Assembly: GCA_023406965.1 (NCBI GenBank)
Contig: JAEXTI010000254.1
Coordinates: 1 to 5,658 of the forward strand
Source of the DNA: Chloroflexota bacterium
GTDB lineage: Bacteria > Chloroflexota > Anaerolineae > Anaerolineales > Anaerolineaceae
Length of the DNA: 5,658 bases
Reading direction: 5' to 3'
Shown piece after piece: positions 1-5,658 of the stretch. The notes beneath the pieces were generated by a model that saw only the letters and a program-made list of their open reading frames with translations, was not told where the DNA came from and did not search any database. A program made the position numbers and the translations under genes. Each line of letters starts with the position of its first letter. The first letter of the stretch is position 1.

Positions 1-491
1 CCCTGCGCCACGGCTCGCAGCACCTCCATCTCGCGCTCGGTCAGGTCCAGCCCGCCGGAAGCGGCGGGCACAGGAGTCGCCAGCAAGCGCGCCAGCACCT
101 CTGGCTTGAGCAAGGTTTCTCCCCGCCCGGCAGCCCGGATGGTATCAAACAGGGTGCGCCGGTCGGTATCCTTGAGCAAATAGCCGCGCGCGCCGGCCTT
201 TAAACCGCGGCGCATCAGATCATCTTCGTTGAAGGTGGTCAAAATGACCACCGCTACCTCGGGCTGCTCGCGGCTCAGGTGTTCGATGGCGGTCAACCCG
301 TCCATGTTGGGCATGCGCAGGTCCATCAGCACCACGTTGGGATGCAGTTCGGCGCACAGACGCAGGGCCTCAGCCCCATCGGCGGCTTCGCCCACCAATT
401 CGAAATCATCCGCCGTTTCCAGGATCATGCGCAGCCCCTCGCGCACAATCAGGTGGTCGTCGGCAATCAAAATGCGCAACGGGCCGTTCAC
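1..491 (-). CDS. NarL/LuxR-family response regulator (C-terminus cut by window edge)
   Basis: This is a DNA-binding response regulator, the likely partner of the adjacent kinase. About 163 residues are visible. The receiver domain occupies residues 5-122: acidic pair Asp11-Asp12 (motif IADDH), phosphoacceptor Asp57 (VLMDLRMPNMDG), switch Thr85 and conserved Lys107 (YLLKD). A linker follows, and at residues 148-163 the start of a LuxR-type helix-turn-helix (LTEREMEVLRAVAQG); the rest lies beyond base 1. The start is a GTG at 491-489, which overlaps the kinase stop TGA in the sequence GTGA. It is supported by an SD-like GGGAGAAG at 503-496, four bases upstream and inside the kinase gene. The four-base overlap implies translational coupling. 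Family knowledge: phosphorylation promotes dimerisation and binding to inverted repeats at target promoters. Inference: the target is the divergent ABC exporter operon and perhaps its own promoter. The regulon cannot be read from this sequence. Confidence 0.95.
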   Translation of the reverse strand, partial: MNGPLRILIADDHLIVREGLRMILETADDFELVGEAADGAEALRLCAELHPNVVLMDLRMPNMDGLTAIEHLSREQPEVAVVILTTFNEDDLMRRGLKAGARGYLLKDTDRRTLFDTIRAAGRGETLLKPEVLARLLATPVPAASGGLDLTEREMEVLRAVAQ

Positions 492-1747
492 TTTACTTCT
501 CCCGCGCTCGAGTTCAATGGCAGGCGTACCGTCAATTGCGACCCGTCTCCTAGATGGCTGGAAATTTCCAGCGTGCCGCCTGCCAACCGGCAGCGTTCGC
601 GCAATCCCAGCAGCCCGTAGTGCCCGCTAGCCCCCACGGCGCTGCCTGGGTCGAATCCAATGCCGTCGTCGCGCAGCATCAGGTAGATCTCCTTTTCAGC
701 GCATTTCAATGCCAGAGACACCTGGCTGGCCTGGGCGTGCATGGCGATGTTGAACAAACCCTCTGCCGCAACCCGCACCACGGTCTCACGCAGCGCTTCA
801 GGAACCACGCAGCGCACGTCGTAATCTGCCTGGCAGGAAATGCCGGTCAGTTCTTGAAAGCGCTCGATCTCCTCTTTGATCGCGGTAACCAGGTCGGGGT
901 CGTCTCCAGGCATCTCGCGCAGGTCGCCGATGGCGCGGCGCGCATCGGCCAGCGTCTCGCGGGCGCGGGTCAAGGCCTGCCGCAGCACCGCCTGGGCCTT
1001 GTCTGTGTTGTGATTATCCAGATGCGCGCCCGCGGCCTCAATTTGCAGGATTAACCCGGCTAACCCTTGCGAGAGGGTATCGTGCAACTCGCGGGCCATG
1101 CGCCGCCGCTCTGCCGCCAGGGTCAGGTCTTCCACCTGCACAGCATACTCGCTCAATTGGCGATGAGCGGTTTCCAGTTCGGCCAGCAGCGCCTGCGCTT
1201 TCTCGCGCGCATCCATCTGCCTCCTCAGCATCCACACGTAGATCACCACCACTGGCAGGATGCCCAACGCCGTCGCGGCCCAAATCCAAAATTGATCCAT
1301 CTCACTGGTCAACAGGAACCCGATCCCCGAGAGGAGTATGAAATAGGCCGCCGAAGCCAGGCCAAAGGGCGTCAAACCCAACAGCCCCAACACTTCGCCG
1401 ATCAGGCTCATAAAGATTCCGTAGGTCAGGCCGATGTTATTACCAATGACAATGATCGCCATCCCTAACGCGCCTTGCACAATGAGGTAGACAATAGTTG
1501 CAGGACGAGTCTTCGCAAAGCGCAGCATGTTCCAGTGGATAACACCATGTACCAGAATTAACACAGTAAAGGGAATCAGCCGGGCTGGCTCGCGCAAACC
1601 GGGATCTCCGCGCAGGGAAAAGGTATATACAAATATCAACCCAATGACCACCAGCCAGAAAAAGGGCCGTACCTGGCGAACCTCTTCTTTGTCTACCGCT
1701 GAAGGCGACGGGAACCAGCTCTGAATGGTATGAAGTATGGATTTCAT
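488..1747 (-). CDS. Membrane sensor histidine kinase, HisKA_3/NarL-partner type (LiaS/DesK-like)
   Basis: A 419-residue sensor kinase of the family that pairs with NarL-type regulators. About six hydrophobic segments lie at residues 29-46, 55-75, 84-102, 105-126, 127-147 and 152-174, joined by very short loops, so there is no sizeable extracytoplasmic sensor domain. A charged helical stretch, probably coiled coil, follows (175-215). The dimerisation/phosphorylation helix has ARELHDTLSQG with phospho-acceptor His222; the HDxxxQ pattern (His222, Asp223, Gln227 region) is typical of kinases that also dephosphorylate their partner. The ATPase domain shows the N-box (EGLFNIAMHA, Asn333), G1 box DDGIGFD (360-366) and GLLGLRER (378-385). 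All catalytic boxes look intact. The ATG at 1747 is preceded by GGAG only two bases away, so initiation may be modest. The gene overlaps the downstream regulator by four bases. The sensed signal is unknown; the topology resembles intramembrane-sensing or membrane-state-sensing kinases (inference). Confidence 0.95.
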   Translation of the reverse strand: MKSILHTIQSWFPSPSAVDKEEVRQVRPFFWLVVIGLIFVYTFSLRGDPGLREPARLIPFTVLILVHGVIHWNMLRFAKTRPATIVYLIVQGALGMAIIVIGNNIGLTYGIFMSLIGEVLGLLGLTPFGLASAAYFILLSGIGFLLTSEMDQFWIWAATALGILPVVVIYVWMLRRQMDAREKAQALLAELETAHRQLSEYAVQVEDLTLAAERRRMARELHDTLSQGLAGLILQIEAAGAHLDNHNTDKAQAVLRQALTRARETLADARRAIGDLREMPGDDPDLVTAIKEEIERFQELTGISCQADYDVRCVVPEALRETVVRVAAEGLFNIAMHAQASQVSLALKCAEKEIYLMLRDDGIGFDPGSAVGASGHYGLLGLRERCRLAGGTLEISSHLGDGSQLTVRLPLNSSAGEVK

Positions 1748-1782
1748 AACTCCATTTTACCCAGAATCGGCCAGCATACCAT

Positions 1783-1802
1783 TGTCCGAAAGGACACTGT
1801 CC
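1783..1802. promoter_or_regulatory. Candidate response-regulator operator (TGTCC half-sites)
   Basis: Three half-sites stand in a row: TGTCC (1783-1787), spacer GAAA, GGACA (1792-1796), one base, TGTCC (1798-1802). The first pair is a perfect 5-bp inverted repeat with a 4-base spacer. The second pair forms the 11-bp palindrome GGACACTGTCC. NarL/LuxR-type regulators bind inverted repeats as dimers, so this is the best operator candidate in the intergenic region. It lies 36 bases upstream of the kinase ATG and about 140 upstream of the ATPase ATG. Binding by the encoded regulator is inference only. Confidence 0.45.
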
Positions 1803-1810
1803 GCTTGACC

Positions 1811-1840
1811 ATATTCTCCTACCCACATGGCCGATGTCAA
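1811..1840 (-). promoter_or_regulatory. Candidate promoter for the kinase/regulator operon
   Basis: Read on the minus strand, a consensus -35 box TTGACA lies at 1840-1835. After an 18-base spacer comes GAATAT at 1816-1811, a weak -10 match (three of six). Transcription would start around 1804, which places the TGTCC half-sites just at or after the start, a position compatible with autoregulation. The -35 is good and the -10 poor, so the assignment is tentative. Confidence 0.35.
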
Positions 1841-1862
1841 GTTTTTTGCAAGGCGCTATGAT
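1835..1862 (+). promoter_or_regulatory. Candidate promoter for the ABC exporter operon
   Basis: A near-consensus -10 hexamer TATGAT lies at 1857-1862 (one mismatch to TATAAT). The only -35-like sequence at a suitable distance is TGTCAA at 1835-1840, a poor match with a 16-base spacer. A good -10 with a weak -35 is typical of promoters that need an activator. The leader to the ATPase ATG would be about 70 bases. The TGTCC cluster would lie roughly 65-90 bases upstream of the start, where an activator could act. This is inference from sequence only. Confidence 0.35.
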
Positions 1863-1929
1863 TTGACTGCAACACCTCGAATCGCGCAAATCAATCACTG
1901 GCTGCTCAAAAAACAGCACATATCCTTTT

Positions 1930-1935
1930 GGAGGA
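1930..1935 (+). promoter_or_regulatory. Ribosome binding site that sets the ATPase start
   Basis: GGAGGA lies five bases before the ATG at 1940 (counted from GGAGG). A TTG at 1928 is in frame and would add four residues, but it overlaps this Shine-Dalgarno sequence and has no good one of its own. The ATG at 1940 is therefore preferred. Confidence 0.85.
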
Positions 1936-1939
1936 ACGT

Positions 1940-2887
1940 ATGACAACCAACACATCCATCGAAGTTCGCGACTTGAAGAAATATTTCGGCCCGGTCAAAG
2001 CCGTGGACGGGATCGACTTCAAGGTTCAGCAAGGCGAAATCTTCAGCCTTTTGGGTCCCAACGGGGCCGGCAAAACCACCACCATCTCGATGATTAGCTG
2101 TCTCCTGCAGCCGGACTCGGGCGAGGTGCTGGTGATGGGTCATTCCACCCGCAGCGCGGCCCAACAGGTCAAGGCCGCCATTGGCGTTGTCCCCCAGGAA
2201 ATCGCCCTATACGAAGACCTTTCGGCGCGCGAGAACCTGACCTTTTGGGGCAAAATGTACGGGATGCGCGGCGGGATACTCAAGCAGCGCGTGGACGAAG
2301 TCCTCGAGCTGATTGGCCTCACCGAACACGCCGGCCGCCGCTCGGGCAGATTCTCGGGTGGCATGAAGCGCCGCCTGAACATCGGCATCGCCCTGCTGCA
2401 CCGTCCCCAGGTCATCATCATGGACGAGCCCACCGTGGGCATCGACCCGCAGTCCCGCCGCAGCATCCTGGACGGGGTGCGCGCCCTCAATCGCGAAGGC
2501 GCCACCGTGCTCTACACCACCCACTACATGGAAGAAGCCGAAGAGCTGTCTGATCATATTGCCATCATGGATCACGGACATCTGATCGCCCTCGGCACGC
2601 ACTCCGACTTGATCCGCCTGGTAGGCGAGCAAACCCGCATCGACCTGACCCTCAACGCCGATAACCCCGCCGTGCTGCCTGCCTGGCAGCAGGTAGTCGG
2701 GGTCAGCCAGGCCTATGCCGAGGACGGCCACCTGAGCGTGCTGGTCAACGACAGCAATGCCGTTCTGCCGCATCTCTTCGAAGCCGCCACCACCGTCGAT
2801 GCGCGCATCACCGGCATCGACATCAAAGAGCCCAACCTGGAAGCGGTCTTCCTGCACCTGACCGGTCGCGCCTTGCGCGACGGATAG
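1940..2887 (+). CDS. ABC transporter ATP-binding protein, DrrA/CcmA-like exporter family
   Basis: A 315-residue ATPase that should power the two permeases encoded downstream, on the cytoplasmic side of the membrane. All nucleotide-binding motifs are present: Walker A GPNGAGKT (39-46), Q-loop Gln86 (VVPQE), signature FSGGMKRR (138-145), Walker B VIIMDEP (158-164, catalytic Glu163), D-loop GID (167-169) and switch His195 (TTHYMEEAEEL). The signature is SGGMKRR rather than the LSGGQ of importers, as is usual for DrrA-type drug and peptide exporters. The C-terminal part (about 225-315) is an accessory domain ending in EPNLEAVFLHLTGRALRDG, a hallmark of this family. Length is normal. The first permease begins 8 bases after the stop, so the two are co-transcribed. 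Substrate cannot be deduced; daunorubicin-type naming in the family is not evidence of that substrate. Confidence 0.96.
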   Translation: MTTNTSIEVRDLKKYFGPVKAVDGIDFKVQQGEIFSLLGPNGAGKTTTISMISCLLQPDSGEVLVMGHSTRSAAQQVKAAIGVVPQEIALYEDLSARENLTFWGKMYGMRGGILKQRVDEVLELIGLTEHAGRRSGRFSGGMKRRLNIGIALLHRPQVIIMDEPTVGIDPQSRRSILDGVRALNREGATVLYTTHYMEEAEELSDHIAIMDHGHLIALGTHSDLIRLVGEQTRIDLTLNADNPAVLPAWQQVVGVSQAYAEDGHLSVLVNDSNAVLPHLFEAATTVDARITGIDIKEPNLEAVFLHLTGRALRDG

Positions 2888-2895
2888 GAGGAACC

Positions 2896-4182
2896 ATGAA
2901 ACTACTCGCCATTACCCTCAAAGATATGACCCGCTCTTTCCGCAGCGTCTTCGCGCTGGCCTTCATGTTCGGCGTGCCGCTGCTGGTCACAGCAATGTTT
3001 TACCTGATGTTTGGCGGCAGTGTTGGTAATGAAGGCGCTGCTTTCACCCTGCCCCGCACCCGCGTGGTGGTCGCCGACCTGGATGAAGGCAGCCCTTATT
3101 TCCAGGTAGAGACAAATGAAGACGAAGATTTGCAAGATATGGGCGACATTCTCACCCACATGCTCAGCGGGCCGCAAGTAGCCGAATTGATCGAGGTAAC
3201 CCTCGCCAGCGACGCGCAGTCGGCTCGGGCAGCCGTGGACCGGCAGGATGCGGGCATTGCCCTGGTCATTCCGGCCAACTTCACCCGCGCCATGATTGAG
3301 CCGCAAGCCGAAGCGGAAGTGGAGTTGTACCACGACCCCACCCTCACGCTCTCCCCCGGCATCGTGCGCACCCTGGTGGAGCGCTCCATCGACAGCGCCG
3401 CCGGTCCCAAGCTCGGTTTGGGCGTGGTTGTCAAACAGATGGAAGCCGCCGGATTGAACCCTGACGCCGCCCAGCAACAATCTCTGGCCATGCGCCTGAT
3501 CGGCGATACCAGCGGCACACCCACCGAATTGGTGACGCTGCGCGCGCCGGAGGGCGAGGCTCCCAGCGCAGACCCGCTGGCTGCCATGCTGGGGCTGATC
3601 ATGGGCGGCATGACCGTGTTCTACGCCTTTTACACCGGCGCCACCTCGGCCCAAACCATCATGACCGAACAAGAGCAAGGCACCCTCCAGCGCCTGTTCA
3701 CCACCCCCGTCACCATCCCCACCGTGCTGGGCGGCAAGTACCTGGCTACCGGCCTGACCGTGCTGGTGCAGATGATCGTCTTGCTGGCCTGCGGTCGCCT
3801 GATCTTCAACATCCGCTGGGGCGCGTTGCCAGAGGTGGCCTTGACCATCCTGGGCACAGCCCTGGTCGCCACCAGCATGGGCATCTTCCTCATCTCGCCG
3901 CTCAAGACCGACAAGCAGGTCGGCATGGTCTTTGGCGTCGGCCTGACCATCACCGGCATGGTGGGCATCTTCAGTGCCTTCACCAGTGGCGCGGCTGGGG
4001 CAACCAGCGTGGCCGACCGCTTCGCCCTGTTCGTGCCGCAAGGCTGGTCCATGGCCGCGCTGCGCGCCGGGATGGACGGCAACGGTCTGGTCGCGGTGCT
4101 GCCCTTCTTCCTGGGCATGCTGGCCTGGAGCGCAGTGTTCTTTTTCATCGGCGTGCGGCGCTTCTCCAAGCGCTTCGCCTAA
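2896..4182 (+). CDS. ABC-2 family transporter permease (first subunit)
   Basis: A 428-residue membrane subunit of the exporter. One N-terminal membrane segment (about 17-40) is followed by a large extracytoplasmic region (about 42-225), then about five more membrane segments (roughly 228-250, 280-305, 313-334, 342-364 and 395-420). This is the layout of the YhiN/YhhJ-like ABC-2 (ABC2_membrane_3) group. Between the second and third segments is the conserved cytoplasmic motif EQEQGTLQRLFTTP (258-271), thought in this family to form the coupling helix contact with the ATPase. The late segment has the typical FVPQGWSMAALRAGMDG (379-395). The external region carries an acidic patch ETNEDEDLQD (72-81). 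The ATG is preceded by AGGAGGA, which overlaps the ATPase stop TAG, so translation is tightly coupled. No truncation or frameshift is seen. It probably pairs with the second permease as a heterodimer (inference). Confidence 0.94.
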   Translation: MKLLAITLKDMTRSFRSVFALAFMFGVPLLVTAMFYLMFGGSVGNEGAAFTLPRTRVVVADLDEGSPYFQVETNEDEDLQDMGDILTHMLSGPQVAELIEVTLASDAQSARAAVDRQDAGIALVIPANFTRAMIEPQAEAEVELYHDPTLTLSPGIVRTLVERSIDSAAGPKLGLGVVVKQMEAAGLNPDAAQQQSLAMRLIGDTSGTPTELVTLRAPEGEAPSADPLAAMLGLIMGGMTVFYAFYTGATSAQTIMTEQEQGTLQRLFTTPVTIPTVLGGKYLATGLTVLVQMIVLLACGRLIFNIRWGALPEVALTILGTALVATSMGIFLISPLKTDKQVGMVFGVGLTITGMVGIFSAFTSGAAGATSVADRFALFVPQGWSMAALRAGMDGNGLVAVLPFFLGMLAWSAVFFFIGVRRFSKRFA

Positions 4183-4191
4183 GAGGTTTCA

Positions 4192-4285
4192 TCCACGAAT
4201 TACACGAATGGGCACGAATTTTTAGAAAACAATCTTAAAACAATCGCCTTCTTCTCTAATTCGTGTAATTCGTGAAATTCGTGGA
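4192..4285. repeat. Imperfect inverted repeat built from CACGAAT units
   Basis: The gap between the two permease genes holds a long imperfect palindrome. The left arm (4192-4227) has three CACGAAT copies: 4195-4200 region (CCACGAATT), 4203-4209 and 4213-4219. The right arm (4252-4285) has the three reverse complements ATTCGTG at 4259-4265, 4268-4274 and 4277-4283. Arms pair as 4193-4201 with 4276-4284, 4203-4209 with 4268-4274, 4213-4220 with 4258-4265, and 4224-4227 with 4252-4255. The A+T-rich loop is about 24 bases. Arms differ only at a mismatch and a 3-versus-2-base bulge. Short open frames across it are not genes. It resembles dispersed intergenic repeats or MITE-like elements with tandem CACGAAT units, but no second copy is present in this window. 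In RNA it would form a strong hairpin just before the second permease's ribosome site. Confidence 0.85.
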
Positions 4286-4298
4286 GAATCTTCTCCCT

Positions 4299-4303
4299 GG
4301 AGG
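4299..4303 (+). promoter_or_regulatory. Ribosome binding site of the second permease
   Basis: GGAGG lies five bases before the ATG at 4309 and only 14 bases after the end of the inverted repeat. The second permease thus has its own strong initiation site and does not rely on coupling to the first. The hairpin upstream would leave this site exposed. Confidence 0.8.
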
Positions 4304-4308
4304 TTGGT

Positions 4309-5529
4309 ATGAAAATCATCGATCTGGCTCTCAAAGATCTTTCCCAAATCTTGCGTGACTGGAAGGCGGCTGTCTTCCTGCTCGTCTCGCCCATCATCTT
4401 CACCCTCTTCTTCGGCTTTGTCTTCAGCGGTGGTGGCGGCGCCAGCGACCCGCGCCTGCCCATCGGGCTGGTGGACCGCGACCAGACGGTCATCAGCGCC
4501 GCGCTGCTCGACCTGCTAGAAGACTCCACCGTCATCCGTGTCGAAGCCGGAGACGATTTTGCCGCCCTGGAGCGCAAATTGGCCAAAGAAAAACTGGCTG
4601 CCGTGGTGGTCATCCCCGCCGGGTACGGAGCTGCCATGCAGGATGGCGCCCCCCTGACCCTGGACGTAACCGCCGACCCGGCCTCCAACGCCGGAATGAG
4701 TGTGCAAAATGAACTGCAAGGCACGGCCCAGCGTCTGTCCAATGCCAGCCGTGCTGCCCAACTGAGCGTGGAAGTGCTGGAAGAGCAGCAGCCCTTCGTC
4801 GGTTCCTCGGCTCGCGAGCAGGCTTTTGCCCAGGCACTGGAAGATGCCATCGCCGCCTGGCAAAAGCCGCCCGTCACCCTGGCCATGCGCTCTTCAGCGC
4901 CGCCCGCGGCAGAAGACGAAGCGCAATTGAGCAACTCTTACGCCCAATCCTCGCCGGGCATGATGGCCCAGTTCGCCATCGCCGGTCTCATCGGCGCGGC
5001 AGAAGTGATCGTGCGTGAGCGGAAGACCCGCGCCTTGCAGCGTCTGCTGACCACCTCCATCTCACGGGCCAGCATCCTGGCGGGGCACTACCTGGCTATG
5101 TTCATCATGATCTTCGCCCAGTTTGCCTTCCTGATCGCCTTCGGGCAGCTCTTCCTCGGCCTCAACTATGCGCACGACTGGCTGGCAACGTTGATGATGG
5201 CTCTTTCGATGGCCGCCGCCGCTGCGGGCATGGGCTTGCTCATCGGCGTGATGGCCAAAACCGAAGAGCAGGTCATTATGTACACCCTCATTCCCATGTT
5301 CATCCTCTCGGGGCTGGGCGGAGCCTGGGTGCCCTTAGAAGTCATGCCCGAAACCGTGCAAAAGGTGGCTCATGTCTCGCCGGTGGCCTGGATGATGGAC
5401 GGTTTCCAGAACATCCTCGTGCGCGGATTGGACTGGCGCGCCGCATTGCTCCCCGCCGGAGCGCTGATGGCCTTCGCCCTGGGCTTCACCCTGCTATCCA
5501 TCCTGCGCTTCCGCACAATTTCGGAATAG
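4309..5529 (+). CDS. ABC-2 family transporter permease (second subunit)
   Basis: A 406-residue membrane protein with the same plan as the first permease: an N-terminal membrane segment (about 21-40), a Gly-rich turn (41-44), a large extracytoplasmic region (about 45-215) with a helical, Ala/Gln/Glu-rich middle (131-186), then about five membrane segments (roughly 217-235, 257-283, 291-315, 323-343 and 376-399). The coupling-helix motif reads ERKTRALQRLLTT (237-249): the position matches the first permease, but the second acidic residue and the Gly-Thr are replaced by Lys and Arg-Ala. The family segment HVSPVAWMMDGFQNIL (355-370) is present. The two permeases are clearly different sequences, so this is not a recent duplication. 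Presumably it forms a heterodimer with the first permease, driven by the ATPase at 1940-2887 (inference). Separated by 126 bases from the first permease, but no terminator is evident, so it is likely in the same operon. Confidence 0.94.
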   Translation: MKIIDLALKDLSQILRDWKAAVFLLVSPIIFTLFFGFVFSGGGGASDPRLPIGLVDRDQTVISAALLDLLEDSTVIRVEAGDDFAALERKLAKEKLAAVVVIPAGYGAAMQDGAPLTLDVTADPASNAGMSVQNELQGTAQRLSNASRAAQLSVEVLEEQQPFVGSSAREQAFAQALEDAIAAWQKPPVTLAMRSSAPPAAEDEAQLSNSYAQSSPGMMAQFAIAGLIGAAEVIVRERKTRALQRLLTTSISRASILAGHYLAMFIMIFAQFAFLIAFGQLFLGLNYAHDWLATLMMALSMAAAAAGMGLLIGVMAKTEEQVIMYTLIPMFILSGLGGAWVPLEVMPETVQKVAHVSPVAWMMDGFQNILVRGLDWRAALLPAGALMAFALGFTLLSILRFRTISE

Positions 5530-5549
5530 CCAGGCTCCTGGCAAGTTTT
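5529..5549 (+). terminator. Possible weak intrinsic terminator after the exporter operon
   Basis: GCCAGG (5529-5534) and CCTGGC (5537-5542) form a perfect 6-bp, GC-rich inverted repeat that begins on the last base of the permease stop codon. Only two bases separate the arms, so the real stem would be about five pairs with a four-base loop. AAG and then four T (5546-5549) follow. The stem and position fit a terminator but the T run is short, so termination may be partial. Confidence 0.4.
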
Positions 5550-5582
5550 CACTTCGTTGCTTGGTGAGCCGCCCCCACCCAA

Positions 5583-5634
5583 CCCTCCCCCAGCAAACAA
5601 AAATCAGAATCTTTTTCGTTGAGCTGGGGGAGGG
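5583..5634. repeat. C-rich/G-rich inverted repeat downstream of the operon
   Basis: CCCTCCCCCAGC (5583-5594) pairs perfectly over 12 bases with GCTGGGGGAGGG (5623-5634). The 28-base loop can extend the stem through AAC/GTT and AAAAA/TTTTT (5599-5603 region with 5612-5616). No T run follows on the plus strand, so it is a poor intrinsic terminator. Flanking C-rich (5571-5580) and GGTGAGGGG (5650-5658) sequences suggest the repeat unit is larger and continues past the window. The pattern resembles dispersed C-rich/G-rich intergenic repeats, though only one copy is visible here. Confidence 0.7.
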
Positions 5635-5658
5635 CAAGAAATCCAGAAAGGTGAGGGG

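Larger units (their letters stand above)
1748..1939. promoter_or_regulatory. Divergent intergenic control region between kinase and exporter operon
   Basis: This gene-free stretch separates the 5' ends of two divergent transcription units, so it must hold both promoters. It is visibly richer in A and T than the flanking genes, notably T runs at 1842-1847 and A runs at 1908-1913. It contains a cluster of TGTCC/GGACA half-sites near the kinase side and candidate -35/-10 elements on both strands, listed separately. No open reading frame with coding character and no tRNA or other RNA gene was recognised here. Confidence 0.8.

Noticed and set aside
229..630. Plus-strand frames of 113-133 codons opposite the regulator and the kinase end
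   Set aside because: Their complement encodes a receiver domain with all catalytic residues, so these are shadows.
1901..1918. Small hairpin (GCTG/CAGC around an A run) just upstream of the ATPase ribosome site
   Set aside because: The stem is only about four pairs with a loop of around eight to nine bases, too weak to call as an attenuator or riboswitch.
1440..1955. A 171-codon minus-strand frame across the divergent intergenic region
   Set aside because: It overlaps the kinase in another frame and crosses the promoter region; its Cys/Trp-rich product has no domain and no ribosome site was seen.
2207..2857. A 216-codon minus-strand frame opposite the ATPase
   Set aside because: It is antisense to an ATPase with every motif intact and has no family resemblance of its own, so it is a composition artefact.
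2902..4041. A 379-codon open frame on the minus strand opposite the first permease
   Set aside because: It lies wholly antisense to a well-supported permease. Its product is rich in His, Gln and Gly with no recognisable domain, as expected from the complement of a high-GC gene.
4192..4285. CRISPR array, because of the repeated CACGAAT units
   Set aside because: Units are 7 bases with 2-3 base gaps and are inverted between arms. There are no spacers of CRISPR length and no cas genes.
4200..4934. A 244-codon minus-strand frame opposite the second permease, running into the CACGAAT repeat
   Set aside because: Most of it is antisense to the permease, and its C-terminal part (HEFHELHELEKK) is simply the translated repeat.
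5583..5634. Strong intrinsic terminator
   Set aside because: The stem is strong, but neither side is followed by a T run in the direction of the operon, and the loop is long, so it is better described as a repeat-like palindrome.

Overview
The window looks like a chromosomal piece of a high-GC environmental bacterium. The gene set (NarL-type two-component pair next to a DrrA-like ATPase and two large-loop ABC-2 permeases) and the two dispersed-repeat-like intergenic sequences fit a member of the Chloroflexota, perhaps Anaerolineae. That placement is an impression from style and content, not a demonstrated assignment.

Layout. The left third (1-1747) is on the minus strand: a sensor histidine kinase (488-1747) followed by its NarL/LuxR-type response regulator (start at 491, cut by the left edge). 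Their ends overlap by four bases, so they are almost certainly co-translated. A 192-base divergent intergenic region (1748-1939) follows. It holds candidate promoters for both directions and a compact set of TGTCC/GGACA half-sites that could be the regulator's operator. The right two thirds (1940-5529) are on the plus strand: an ABC ATPase and two different ABC-2 family permeases. The first permease follows the ATPase by 8 bases. The second is separated by 126 bases that are mostly filled by a long imperfect inverted repeat built from CACGAAT units. After the last gene come a small hairpin with a short T run and a larger C-rich/G-rich inverted repeat that reaches towards the window end.

How the genes work together (inference). 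The kinase has about six membrane segments and almost no extracytoplasmic domain, so it probably senses a condition in or at the membrane. It would phosphorylate the regulator at Asp57, and the regulator would control the divergent exporter genes. The exporter is probably one ATPase with a heteromeric pair of permeases. Its substrate cannot be read from the sequence; drug, peptide or lipid-like compounds are typical for these families.

Nothing here amounts to a wholly new system. The most useful leads are the candidate operator, the CACGAAT inverted repeat inside the transporter operon, the degenerate motif of the second permease, and the 3' repeat.
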